Positions 45,983-56,949 of a stretch of DNA of 64,000 nt are shown here, piece by piece. Below the pieces are notes generated by a model. It searched no databases and was not told the origin of the DNA. It saw only the letters and a list, made by a program, of their open reading frames with translations. Each line of letters starts with the position of its first letter. The first letter of the stretch is position 1. Both the position numbers and the translations under genes were made by a program. The stretch comes from Papilionanthe hookeriana x Papilionanthe teres (Eukaryota; Streptophyta; Magnoliopsida; Asparagales; Orchidaceae), in contig CM040428.1 in assembly GCA_022702705.1 (NCBI GenBank), positions 110,378,022 through 110,442,021 of the forward strand, read 5' to 3'.

Positions 45983-46065
45983 TTTAAAATTTAAAATTCC
46001 CGACAATTTTTGTAGGCAACCCCTTTTTAAAACACAAACCTAAAAATACGACGACAACAAAGTGG

Positions 46066-46520
46066 TATCGAATGATGTGGACACATTCTTAGGAGATCTT
46101 TAAAATGTTCTCTTGCTTCATATATAGATTCCCCTTCAAATTGACAAAAAGATGTAATATTATTTCTAAGCTTTGTAGTCATCGATGGTGGAAAATATTT
46201 AGCAAGAAAATTTTGTGCTAAATCACCCCAAGTTCTGATAGATCCAGGTGCTAACAAATTTAAGCAAATCTTCGTTTTATCCCTTAGTGAGAAAGGAAAA
46301 ATTCTAAGTCTAATAGTAATGTGTTGAATACTACCATGAAGTTCATCGACTGTAGGATTAGTATAATCTTCAAAAGGCCTAAATTCTTGATGGATTTCAA
46401 CATTTTGATGATCTTTATTTGCCATTTCTTGAATATTTTTATCTTTTTCTATATTTTTTAATTTATTTTGATTTTTTGGTTAGTTCTTTCTAATTCAGAA
46501 TTGTAAGACAAAAGTCCCTC
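46066..46520 (-). pseudogene. Element D gag fragment
   Basis: Minus strand: a start region with YNSELERT (compare SYDPELEKN in E), YTNPTVDELHGSIQH, then directly RLRIFPFSLRDKTKICLNLL, WGDLAQNFLAKYFPPS and FCQFEGESIYEAREHFKDLL. Compared with E and F, about 70 residues between ELHGSIQ and RLR are deleted. It ends at MCPHHS, where element B begins. Confidence 0.88.
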
Positions 46521-46632
46521 AGAACCTTAACTATGTGTACACAATTAACAAAATTAAATAAAACACACTAACAAAAATAATGAAAGGTAAAAACTTAATT
46601 TTTCTTTTGTTTAAATGATAGTTTAATTAATT

Positions 46633-46650
46633 TCCACGGCAACGGCGCCA
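46633..46650 (-). promoter_or_regulatory. Element D primer binding site (tRNA-Asp)
   Basis: The minus strand reads TGGCGCCGTTGCCGTGGA, 17 of 18 bases complementary to the tRNA-Asp 3' end. Confidence 0.9.
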
Positions 46651-46656
46651 AATACT

Positions 46657-48354
46657 AGATCCATAAATATTTATGCTTACGATTTAGATATGAAAGTATA
46701 CTTTCATTATTTATAATATGGGATACTACGCAAGTATACGTATCATTTATCAAGTAATATAGGACTTTTTTATTAAGCCCCGAGATGTCGAACCCACAGG
46801 GAAATGTCTAAAATTTTAAAGAGATAAGAGAAATAACTTTTTAATTTTTAAAATGATTTTTTAAACTATGTTTTAAGATTTAAAGTTTTTTAAATTTGTT
46901 TTTGATATTTTCTGAATAATAAGTAAAGCAAACAACTGAAGTGTACACAACTATAAAATAGTATGAAGCAAATGAGAATAAATTATATTTTTCCTCTTTC
47001 AATGAATCACTAATAATTATAGAATTTCATTGTGGAAGTAACTAAGTGTGTTGTTCCAAATAGAAGCAATTATATTCTTTAACCTTAGTTTTATAAAGAA
47101 CATTGGTTAATTTGAAGTTTTGAAACCATGTAGATGGGTTAGGTAGATAAGATACTAGCTCTCACTCTAGCGTTCCATGTATTCCTTCCACCTCGGGGCT
47201 AACATCACATAACAAAATTTAAAACATCAAACCAAATTAGGGGGATTTAACCTATCACTCTAAAGTCCTCCAATTTTACTCCCCATTAGAAACATATCTT
47301 CCTATTTATTTACACCCAACCATATGAACTACAATTCTCACCCATAAAATTGCATGTGATTCTTTCCAATTATTGATTGAGACAATGTCACATTGGTGCT
47401 TACATGTTCTCACAACGAATTTTAACATCTTAGTTTTCCAATTTAAGAGGTAAATGAAGTGCAAGGCAATAAATCATTACAACTTCTTTCAACATTGAAA
47501 TCCTATACTTCACACAACTTCCTTCTATAATTTAATTACTTCATCATTTAAAAGGAAAAAGATAAAGAAAACTACTCAGAATTCATGGAGAAAACACAAT
47601 CACAACTTGATTTGAAAGTAGAAATTATAGTAAAAACACAACAAGTCATACTTTAAAACCAAATGTAAAACAAGATAAACACTTATCTCAAAATCATCTC
47701 CACAAGACTCTTGAAGTTCCTTTGAAAATTTACTTTCCCTTTACAAGATACAATAGAGGTTGGTGCCCAACTCCGTTGACTCTGAATCTCTATTCTACTC
47801 TTAATACAAACTAGATACAATTGATAATAAAAGTGGTGAAGTGAAAAGGTGTGCTCTCAATAACTCTCTAACATAAACTTTGCTCTAAACAGTAATCACA
47901 CCCTCCAACAATAACCATTTTTCTAATCTTCAAGTCTTCTTTTTAAAATTTTCCAAAAGATGCTCTGTTGTCTCTTTAAATCATGTCCAGATTCGATGTA
48001 TCCACTGAAGAATACATATCTTAATTCAAATCTACCGCCCAAAAGAAGTTAAGGAAGTTACCATCAAAAGTTGCTTCAAACATCCCTTGAAAATGATGCC
48101 AAATTTGATTTAATTCACTTTTTTTAACTATCGCGCCTATGCGCCAAGGGTCTGGCGCTTAGTCGCTGTAGGTCAATTTTTTCATTTTTCAAATTTTTGC
48201 TTCAAATTTGATCCTCTTTTGCTTCTTTCATCATACTTAATCATTTTAATCATACCTATAAGAAATACACAAATATACCTTCCATTAAAGTGCAATATCA
48301 TCAAAAATAAGTATAAAAATGTATTTAAAAACACTATATATTTTAGGTGTATCA
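46657..48354 (-). repeat. Element D LTR
   Basis: About 1,698 bp. The right end (GGTGTATCA) has the canonical CA, while the left end is decayed. It holds the Athila block CGCAAGTATACGTATCA near 46,730-46,745, ATGTCGAACCCACAGGGA near 46,785-46,803, and a palindrome-like pair (CGCGCCTATGCGCC, GGCGCTTAGTCGC) at 48,131-48,166. It is more diverged from E, C, F and G than these are among C, F and G. Confidence 0.85.
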
Positions 48355-49308
48355 AGGTCAAAGTTCTGCTTGATGCGAGCTCTGCCAAGAGGAGTAAAAA
48401 GAGAACCACTGAAGATTGGTTCTATTAATGGAGAATTTCAGGGAGACTTCTTTAAAACCATTCTGAGTGAAGTTGCATTCAAAGAACAGGTGTGCAATAG
48501 ATTCCTCCTCTTGTGAACAACGCCAGCATCTAGAGGGGCCCTCAAACCTTTAAGTTTGAGAATATCGTAGTGGGCAACAACCTGTGGAAATTTCTCCAAC
48601 AGAGAAATGACATAGAAGGGGTCAAGTTTTTGTTCCATATTGTTTCTCCCCAAGGTTCATGAGCTTATTGATAGAGGCTGGAGAAGATGTGTTTGGAAAT
48701 CCTGTGAGAGTTGCTACATTTCCAGGTGATCCTGTTAGGTCTTGTTTTATCAAACATGATTTTGCTGATTTTCCTTATAGAGTCACCTTTGAGTAGTTCT
48801 TTTAGTTTATCAAGGTCCCACTGTTCTCATTAGCAACAATCTTTCACTTGCAGATCAAGATTAGTCTCACTAGAAATGGGTTGAAGCATCTCTGATGGAC
48901 ACGAATTATCTAGCAAGAATTGAAGATTACCCTCCCTTATTTCTTAGATAAACAGGTTCTCAGCTTGCTGCCTCACTTTTAGAAGGTTCACCCAAATTTT
49001 AGAGTCCCCCAGTTTCCTCTCCACCAGCATTGAGTGAGCCTTTTTGCAGTATTTCTTCAGTAATATATGGCCAAGAGAGAGAAATGTTTTCTAAATTTTA
49101 TCGAAAGTTTGCAAATATTGATCTGTTGAATGTGCTAAATCCTCTAATGCTAATGCCCCCAGCTGAGGTAGGCTTTGGAATCTTCTACCAGCTTGTTCAA
49201 TGAAACTATTGTCTTTAACCAGAACAAAAGAATCTACTAAAAGCCCTCTCTAGTTGGATTATTGTGTTTTTCTTCATGCAAGACATTTGTAGGATGTAGG
49301 AAGGGAAT
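48355..49308 (-). pseudogene. LINE (L1-type) remnant, RT C-terminus and zinc-knuckle region
   Basis: Minus-strand frames, broken by stops and shifts, read in order: IPSYILQMSCMKKNTIIQLE (the thumb segment after the RT palm), KIWVNLLKVRQQAENLF, WDLDKLKELLKGDSIRKI, ITWKCSNSH and CWRCSQEEESIAHLFFEC. The last is the Cys/His zinc-binding segment at the end of plant L1-type reverse transcriptases. The RT palm and endonuclease are missing. It is enclosed between the Athila LTRs of D and F, and is the oldest sequence locally. Confidence 0.82.
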
Positions 49309-51046
49309 TGATCCACTTAAAAAATATCCATTTTTATGCCTTATTTATGATTCAATTCTTAAGGATATTATGCTTTAATGAAAGGTATTTTTATGTTTTT
49401 GGATGTAGTTTATAAAAAAAGAGTTCAAGAAGGAAAAAGGAGCAAAAAGAGGCAAAAAATTGAGCTTAAAGAGAAAGTTGTCGAAATTATAGGCCTGATG
49501 CCTAAGCGCAAGAATCCAACGCCTAAGCGCCAGTTTGATACAGAAACATATAACATTTTTGACGACTTTGGGCAGTTATTTTGACGGTGTTAAGCAGTTA
49601 TCAGACCTTCTAGAAGACTGGAAGTTACTCCTAATATATAGGACATGTCATACAATACATCTAGACACAGGAAAAAGGTTTTAATCACAAAGAGGTGTGA
49701 TCCAAAGAGAAGAGGTGTGAAGACCTGGTCACGGACTCTGGCGCTTATGTGCCAGATCCCCGTACCTAAGCGCTACAGTTATCTTCTAGAAGATACATTA
49801 TATTTGGACGAATTTTGAAGAGGTGCCTTAAGCAACCCCTGGTCTAATTCGGAGCTCTATAAATAGGAGCCCATTAGACAGAGAAAAGTGCACCTAATCA
49901 ACCCAAAGCTCTCCACGCTTGAGAATAGTTTTAGGGAGCCACCTTCTTTAGTATTTAGTGAGTTTATTTTGAGTGTTAAGTGTGAGTTTATTAATGTTGT
50001 TGCTGTTGAAGTCTTTCATCATTGCATTGGAGTCAGTAGGAGTCAGCGGATCACTTGAATGAACATTCCAGACAAGTATTTGTAACTTGGTTCAAAGTTT
50101 TATAAATATGTTTTTTTGTGTGAATTCAATGTGTTCTGAGTAGTTAGTTTTCTTTCTCCTATCAACTATGAAAAGATAATAAGATAATTGAATTTTTTTG
50201 GAGAATTTAACTTAAAATAATTATAAAAATTGTGATGATATTAATACCTGATCTTAGTTTACTTTTTAAACTGGCCATTTAAATTGTTAAAACCTATTAA
50301 CGAACTTTGAGACCTATCCAGAGATGAGTTCTTAACTAGTAGATATGACATGAATCCTTGGGTAATCAAAGACTTTATACGGGTTATTCAAGGTGAAGTG
50401 CAAATAAATAGGATGATATGATTTATTAGGCGTAGAATTAATTAGTTTTTAGAGTGACAGACTTAAGTATAATTATTTGGTCTATAGAAAAGGAACGGGT
50501 CACTAGTAGGGCCGACCATAGCCACCCTTGGACATCTAGTAGTGTGAGCCTAGATTAACCCATTCTACTAATAAAACATCTTGAACAGATCTGTAGATTA
50601 GCCAATGTTCTCTATACTATCGAGCGAAGGCAAAGAATAGAAATGCTTTTATTTGGCACAATACCATAATCTAAATTCTCTACAAATGATAATTATTCTA
50701 AAAATATTGGATTAGTTGAAAATGAGAAAGTTGTTTTAATTATACCTACATTAATCTTTATTTAATAACTGCTTACTTACATTTAGTAAAAATTTTATTA
50801 AATTTAAAATCTAAATTTTGAAAAGAAATAAAAATAGTAATTACTTTTAATTTGAAAAATCTAAAATATTTCTTAATTTTCTCAAATTCTTCTTCGTGGG
50901 ATCAATAACCAGGACTCCAATAGAGCCCTGTACTAATTGAAATGATAGGTATACTTGCGTTTGAAATTGAAACCTTTACAATAATTAATATAAATATTTA
51001 GATATAAATTCATAAATTGTTACATAAGTAAAGGTCGTGGCAATCA
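49309..51046 (+). repeat. Element F 5' LTR
   Basis: About 1,738 bp, starting TGATCCACTT and ending CAATCA. Palindrome-type motifs occur at 49,498-49,531 and 49,739-49,775, the TATA box TATAAATA at 49,858-49,865, the shared block CTAGTAGGGCCGACCATAGC near 50,502-50,522, and ATAGGTATACTTGCG near 50,945-50,960. The 67-codon frame near its start (49,378-49,584) is repeated in the 3' LTR and is not taken as a gene. Confidence 0.94.
49858..49865 (+). promoter_or_regulatory. Element F LTR TATA box
   Basis: TATAAATA within GAGCTCTATAAATAGGAGCCC. The same sequence is found inverted in element G (62,524-62,531) and closely matched in element C (26,943-26,950). Confidence 0.75.
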
Positions 51047-51052
51047 AGTTTT

Positions 51053-51070
51053 TTGCGCCGTTGCTGGGGA
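51053..51070 (+). promoter_or_regulatory. Element F primer binding site (tRNA-Asp, two mismatches)
   Basis: TTGCGCCGTTGCTGGGGA differs from the tRNA-Asp complement at two positions. Confidence 0.88.
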
Positions 51071-51233
51071 AGATAAGGAAGAAAGTTAAAAAAGATAATT
51101 TTTACATTTCTCAAATTAAATATAATTTATACACTTTTATTTCTTTGAAAAAAAATAATTAAAAAAATTAAAAATAAAAATATAAAAAAATATTTAAAAA
51201 CAAAAATACTAAAAAAGATTTTAATTTATTTTT

Positions 51234-52670
51234 ATGCGTAGTTCTGGATCTGAAGAATTATTACCTTTTGATTCTGAATTAGAAAGAACAGTTAAAAGAA
51301 TAAGAAAAGGAAAACAAATTCAAAAATATCAGGAAATGGTTAACTTACATAACAAAATGTTTATAAACCATTAAGGGATTATGCAAATCCTACAGCTGAT
51401 GAACTTCATATTAGTATTTAATGCCACCTGTAGATATTAATTCTTTTGAGCTTAAAACTTCTATTATTCAAATGGTTCAAAATAATCAATTTGGAGGAAC
51501 ACAAAATGAGGATCCAAATTTACACCTTGCTAGTTTCTTAAAACATTGTGCTACCTTTAAATATGATAATGTTTCTGATGATGCTGTTAGGCTTAGACTA
51601 TTTTCTTTTTCCTTAAAAGATAAAGCAAATATGTGGCTTAATTCATTAGCAACTTGTTCTATTAAAACTTGGGCAAATGTGACACAAAAATTTATTGCTA
51701 AATATTTTCCTCCTTCTAAAACTGCTAATTAAGAAATGATATTAATTCATTTATGCAATTTGATGGAGAAACAATTTATGAAGCTTGGGAAAGATTTAAA
51801 GAATTATTAAAAAAATGTCCTCATCATGCTTTACCAGATTGGTTAATTATTAAAACATTTTATAATGGACTTATTGGATCACTTAGATCTATTATATATG
51901 TTACTGCTGGTAGTTCTTTAATGGCTAAGACATTTGAAGAAGCTTATACTTTAATTTAAGAAATGGCTAATAACAATTTTCAATGGCCTTCTGAAAGGGT
52001 TAATCCTAAAAGAGTGGCAAGTATTAAAGATAATGAAGCTTTTTCTATTTTAGCTTCACAAGTGGCTGTATCTAAGAAATTAGATAATTTTTCTATTAAC
52101 ATGTCGCATGTAAGTAATGATAATTCTGCAAATACTAATGATTCTCAAACAATAGAAATTTTGCAAACTATTGCTAGTAAAACTAATAACCCTTATTCTA
52201 ATTATTTTAATCCAAGTTGGAAAATCATCCTAGTTTTAATTGGAATAATGGACATCAACAATGGAGTAATAATCAAGTTAATCCAGCTGGAAATTGGAAC
52301 AATCAAGGAAATTCAAACTTTAGACCAACTTACCCTCCTGGTTTTAACAATCAGCAGAAAAAGTTATCTATAGAAGAATTGATCTTGCAACTCGGTAATC
52401 AGCTACAAAGTCAAACACTACTATTCATAATATTGAGAATCAGATGGGTCAAATTGCTAATTTTATTAATTAAAAACCTGAAGGAACACTACCTAGCAAT
52501 GTCGAAATTAATCCTAAAGAAACTGGGAAAGAACATGAACAAGCAAAAGTTGTACAACTTAGAAGTCGAAAGGAATTAAAAGAGAAAATTTGGAATGAAA
52601 ATGAAAAAGAGAGAGAGGTAGAAGAGATTGAAAAACCTAAAGATACTCTTTCTCCAAGGAAAGATTAGAC
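51234..52670 (+). pseudogene. Element F gag
   Basis: The start ATG at 51,234 gives MRSSGSEELLPFDSELERT, matching E. The gag domain runs from about 51,421: MVQNNQFGGTQNEDPNLHL, HCATFKYDNVSDDAVRLRLF, FSLKDKANMWLNSL, QFDGETIYEAWERFKELL, CPHHALPDWLI. After an Asn/Gln-rich part (NPAGNWNNQGNSNFRPTYPP) the frame becomes Lys/Glu-rich. Stops or frame changes occur near 51,375, 51,420, 51,731, 51,957 and 52,200-52,373. Confidence 0.92.
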
Positions 52671-53544
52671 TGTAATTCCTATTGAAGTGGAAGTTGAAAG
52701 ACCACCACAACCTTTTCCTCAAAGACTAAAATAGCAGAAGCTTGACCATCAATTTTCTAAGTTCTTTGAGATTTTTAAGAAACTTACCATCAACATTCCT
52801 TTTGTTGAAGCTTTGGAACAAATGCCAAGCTATGCAAAATTTATGAAGAATATTTTATGCAAGATAAGGAAATTTGAAGCTTATGAAACTGTTGCATTAA
52901 GTGAAGAGTGTAGTGCAATAATTCAAAAGAAATTACCTCAGAAACTTAAAGATCCTGGAAGTTTCACTATACCATGTGCTATTAGAGAAAAATTTTGTGG
53001 AAAAGCCTTCTGTGATTTAGGAGCAATTATTAATCTCATGCCATTTTCAATCTTTCGAAGGTTAGATTTAGGAGAGATTTCTCCCACCACTGTAACCCTT
53101 CAGTTAGCTGATCGATCTATCACTTATCCTAAAGGATTTATAGAGGATGTTCTTGTTAAGGTAGATAAATTTATCTTTCCTGTGGATTTCATTGTGCAAG
53201 ATATGGAAGAGGATAAAGAATTACCTATTATTTTAGGGAGACCTTTTCTAGCTACTGGACGTGCTATGATTGATGTGCAAAAAGAAGAATTAATGTTGAA
53301 AGTTATTGATCAAGAGATAACATTTAATGTTCTGAAATCAATGAGGTCTCCTGAAAAAGAAAAATGCTATCAGATGTATATTTTCCATTATATAATTGAA
53401 AAGCATTATCAAAAAAAATGTAAAGTCATTTCTGAAGAAAAAAATGATGAATCCGTGATATCCAATGAGTCATTAACTGAAGAAATTGAAAAAGTAATTG
53501 AAGAAAAATTATATGAAGAAACTCATTATATTCATGAAAATTAA
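52671..53544 (+). pseudogene. Element F protease
   Basis: The longest intact frame in F (52,813-53,544). It contains MEQMPSYAKFMKNIL, VALSEECSAIIQKKLPQKL, the active-site box FCDLGAIINLMP (Asp and Gly kept), and LPIILGRPFLATGRAMIDVQ. A charged linker rich in Glu and Lys follows. Its start codon is internal to the polyprotein, as protease is made as part of gag-pol. It is very similar to E at 11,424-12,300. Confidence 0.92.
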
Positions 53545-55190
53545 GAAATTTTAGACACAACTAAAAATGATATACATTTACCCTTAATTGAAAAAGTCCC
53601 TGAACTAGAATTGAAAATGTTACTTGCATATTTAAAGTATGCATTTCTTGGAAATTCATTAGCTTTACCTTGTAATTATATCTTCAAAACCAAGCAAAGA
53701 TCAAAAAGAAAAACTAATAGGAGTTCTGAAGAATTATAAGAAAGCTTTTGGTTGGACTATTGCAGATATAAAAGGAATAAACCCTTCAAAATGTATGCAT
53801 AGGATTTTAATGGAAGAAAATTGTAAACCCACTATTGAACCTCAAAAAAGATTGAACCCAATTATGAAAGAGGTGGTTAAAAAAGAGATTTTGAAATGGT
53901 TAGATGCTGGAATTATTTATCTTATTTCGGATAGTCAATGGGTAAGTCATATTCATTGTGATTCGAAGAAAGGAGGAGTAACTGTCATGTTAATGAAAAA
54001 AATGAATTAATCCCAATAAGACAAGTTACTGGATGACAAATTTGCATTGATTATCTAAAATTAAAGAACACCACTAGAAAGGATCATTTTCCTTTACCTT
54101 TCTTGGATCAGATGTTGGATAAATTAGCTGGATACTCACATTTCTGTTTTCTAGATGGATATTCTGGTCATCATCAATTACCTGTTGCTCCTGAGGATAA
54201 AACGAAAACAACATTTACAAGTCCTTATGAAACTTTTGCGTCTAGAAGAATGCCTTTTGATTTATGTAATGCACCTAAAACTTTTCAAAGATGTATGATG
54301 TCAATATTCTGTGATTTAATTGATAATGGAATTGATGTATTTATGGACGATTTTTCAGTATTTTGAACTTCTTTTGAATCTTGCTTGGAAAATAAAACGG
54401 AAGTTTTGAAAATATGTGAAGAAACAAATTTGGTTCTAAACTGGGAAAAATGTCAATTTATGGTCACAGAAGGAATTATACTTGGACATAAAATTTCACA
54501 AATAGGTATGGAAGTTGATTAGGCAAAAGTGAAAACTATTACTGAACTTCTATCACCTACTACCGTTACTGATGTGAGAAGTTTTCTTGGTCATGCTGGA
54601 TTTTAAAGGAGACATATAAAGGATTTTTCTAAAATTGCTAATCCTCTTTGCCATTTATTAGAAAAAGAAGCTAAATTTGAATTTACTGAAGATTATATGA
54701 ATGCGTTCAATATTCTAAAATAAAAATTAATCACTGCATCTGTTATTGTTGCACCTGATTGGAGTAAACCTTTTGAGTTAATTTGTGATGCAAGTGATTA
54801 TGCAATTGGAGCTGTATTGGGACAAAAATATGAGAAAATTTTCAAAGTTATATATTATGCTAGCAAAACTCTATATGAAACTCAAATAAATTACACTACA
54901 ACCAAAAAAGAGCTTTTAGCAATAGTATATGCCTTTAATAAATTTACTATATCTTCCTGGGACGAAATGTATCGTACATACTGATCATTCTGCTATTAAG
55001 TATTTAATGTCTAAAAAGGATACTAAACCTAGATTGATCATATGGGTTTTACTTTTACAAGAATTATATTTTTAGATAGTGGACGAAAAAGGGACTGACA
55101 ACCAAATTGCTGATCATTTATCAAGAATAAAAAATAATAGTGAGAAAATTTATGAAGAAAATATAAATGAGAATTTCCCTGATGAATAGT
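53545..55190 (+). pseudogene. Element F reverse transcriptase and RNase H
   Basis: The RT N-terminal region has GWTIADIKGINPSKCMHRI, then EILKWLDAGIIYLISDSQWV, ICIDYLKLKNTTRKDHFPLP, FCFLDGYSGHHQLPVAPED, MPFDLCNAPKTFQRCMM, and the active site FMDD at 54,340-54,351 (Athila form of YxDD). The thumb (VRSFLGHAGF) and RNase H (ELICDASDYAIGAVLGQ, TTKKELLAIVYAF) follow, with Asp kept. There are many stops: around 53,735, 54,008, 54,364, 54,522, 54,604, 54,721, 55,072 and 55,186. Confidence 0.93.
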
Positions 55191-56500
55191 TATATGTTAT
55201 TCAAGGATTACAAATGCCTTGGTATGCTGATATAGTTAACTATTGGTTAGCAATATTTTACTATATGGATTGAATAACAAATATATTAAGAAATTCAAGA
55301 ATGATTGTAAATCATATATTTGGGAAGATCCTCATTTATTTAAAATGTGAAGACATTCTGTGATTCGAAGATGTGTACCCTATGAAGAAACTTTAGCAAT
55401 TATTCAAAAATGTCACGATTCTAAATTTGGAGGACACTTTGGAGTAGATAAAACTGCGTTTAAAATTTTAAATTCTGGATTCTATTGGCCTACATTGTTT
55501 AAAGATGTTGGACATTATGTGAAAAATTGTGATCGATGTCAAAAAATGGCAAATATATCGAGAAAAGAAGAAATGTCTAAACTATATATTAGAAATTGAA
55601 ATTTTTGATGTATGGGGTTTAGACTTTATGAGACCTTTTGTACCATCATCTGGAAAGATTTGTATTTTATTAGCAGTTGATTATGTTTCAAAGTAGATCG
55701 AAGCTGTAGCTTTACCTAACTGTGATTCCAAAAGTGTTTCAAAATTTTTAAAGAAGATGATTTTTACAAGATTTGGAATGCCCAGGGTAATTATCACAGA
55801 CGGGGGAAGTCATTTCAGAAATATAAGAATTCAATCATTACTAGAAAAATTCAGAATTAAACATAAAATTGCATCTGCTTATCACCCTCAAACAAGTGGA
55901 ATGGCTAAAGAATCAAACAGAGAAATTAAAAGAATATTATAGAAGACTGTTAATCATAAAAGAACTGACTGGGTTGATGGACTTGATTCTGCATTATGGG
56001 CTTATAGAACAGCTTATAAGATACTTATCGGAATGTCACCTTATCGGTTAGTTTATGGTAAACATTGTCACTTACCTGTTGAACTGCAACATAAAGCTTA
56101 CTGGGCAATAAAGGAGTTCAATTATGATTTTAATGCTGCAGGAGAGAAATGATTATTACAATTGAATGAAATGGAAGAGATAAGACGTGAGTCCTATGAA
56201 AATGCAAAGATTTTTAAGGAAAGAATGAATAAATTACATGATAAAAAGATTTCAAAGAAAATAGAGCCTGGACAAAAAATGTTTTTATTTAATGTTTGTT
56301 TAAAACTTTTTCCTGACACATTAAAATCTAAATGGATGAGACCATTTATAATTGAGAAAGTATACCCTTATGGAGCTGTGGATATTAAAAATTCCAAAAT
56401 TGGAAAAGTATTTAAAGTTAACGGATTATGACTGAAGCCTTATATGGGAGAAATGAAACCAAATTACAAAGAGGCTTACAAACAGAGTCTACCTGATTAA
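55191..56500 (+). pseudogene. Element F integrase
   Basis: N-terminal zinc region: HDSKFGGHFGVDKT, then NCDRCQKM. Catalytic core: VWGLDFMRPF, ITDGGSHF and SGMAKESNREIKRIL, so the DDE residues can be read; then WALWAYRTAY-type and YRLVYGKHCHLPVE segments. The C-terminal part has KWMRPFIIEKVYPYGAVDIK. Stops lie at about 55,350, 55,598, 55,696, 55,940, 56,150 and 56,429. The polyprotein ends at about 56,498. Confidence 0.93.
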
Positions 56501-56514
56501 TTCAATTGATTAGG

Positions 56515-56565
56515 TCGGGCTAACAATGTTAAATCAAGCACTTTGTTGGAGGCAACCCATTTATT
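56515..56565 (+). other. Conserved Athila post-pol box
   Basis: GGTCGGGCTAACAATGTTAA followed by AGCACTTTGTTGGAGGCAACCCA. Element E has the same box on the minus strand at about 10,830-10,870 although it lacks RT and integrase. Its role is unknown. Confidence 0.6.
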
Positions 56566-56700
56566 ATCATTGTGATTGTTTGTGATTTGAATTTATCTTA
56601 ATCATTGTTTGTATGTGGATCACACCCTTTTATTAGACCTATTTTTAAGACCAAAACTTTGTAAAATTTGACGTTAGGAGAATCGGAGTCGATCGAGGTT

Positions 56701-56862
56701 CCGGCGCTTAGGCGCAAAAAATTGGCGCCTATGCGCCGGAATAACCTGTGCGTATCGATAGTCCGGTGCCTAGGCGCCAGATTTTGGCGCATAAGCACCA
56801 CGGTTACAGATCGTGTAAAAACAAAAAATCTTCAGTTTTTCACACGAAATCTCTTTATAAAT
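56701..56862 (+). promoter_or_regulatory. Candidate internal promoter: palindrome cluster and TATA box between pol and env-position ORFs
   Basis: Four palindrome-like motifs (56,702-56,715, 56,724-56,737, 56,765-56,778, 56,786-56,799), variants of GGCGCCTAGGCGCC, are followed 57 bp later by TATAAAT (56,856-56,862). The LTRs of C, F and G have the same order and spacing (73-83 bp). The next ORF starts at about 56,950. This arrangement suggests transcription of the downstream ORFs from an LTR-like internal promoter; no expression evidence is available. Confidence 0.5.
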
Positions 56863-56949
56863 TGCCCTATCTTCATCCCTAATCTCATAGAAACTATAAT
56901 TTTGACCAGAGCAATCCATTTTGGAGGAGTTAAGAGGAGTTTGGAAGTA

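Larger units (their letters stand above)
28229..46056 (+). mobile_element. Element B: Tat/Ogre-like retrotransposon with an AlkB-domain ORF, plus strand, 5'-truncated
   Basis: In order: gag (C-terminal part only), protease, RT, two RNase H domains, integrase, a third ORF with an AlkB-type dioxygenase domain, a 3' UTR containing a 96-bp satellite array, PPT and a 7.0 kb LTR. The 5' LTR, leader and gag N-terminus are missing: at about 28,229 the sequence switches to element C. It belongs to the same family as element A by protein and LTR similarity. Stops and frameshifts are present in every domain, so this copy is not autonomous. Confidence 0.93.
39041..46056 (+). repeat. Element B 3' LTR, 7.0 kb
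   Basis: It starts TGTTGACCTCATTTTTT and ends ACGACGACA, and is the inverted, diverged counterpart of 18,499-25,807. The first 2.1 kb (U3) is strongly C/A-biased on this strand, with CCCAAATT- and CCAAACC-type words. The TATA box is at 41,129-41,136 and an AT-rich R/U5 of 4.9 kb follows. ORFs such as 39,383-39,670, 40,748-40,945 and 41,355-41,871 are not accepted as genes. The right flank (ACAAA) enters the gag of element D; the matching 5' flank is gone. Confidence 0.92.
46057..48354 (-). mobile_element. Element D: Athila-like fragment (5' LTR, PBS, gag stub), minus strand
   Basis: On the minus strand, from right to left: LTR (46,657-48,354), PBS, leader and the beginning of gag, cut at 46,056 by the LTR end of element B. 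The rest of the element is not in the window. The right LTR end abuts the LINE remnant. Element B must have joined here after D inserted, either by insertion into D gag or by rearrangement. Confidence 0.88.
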
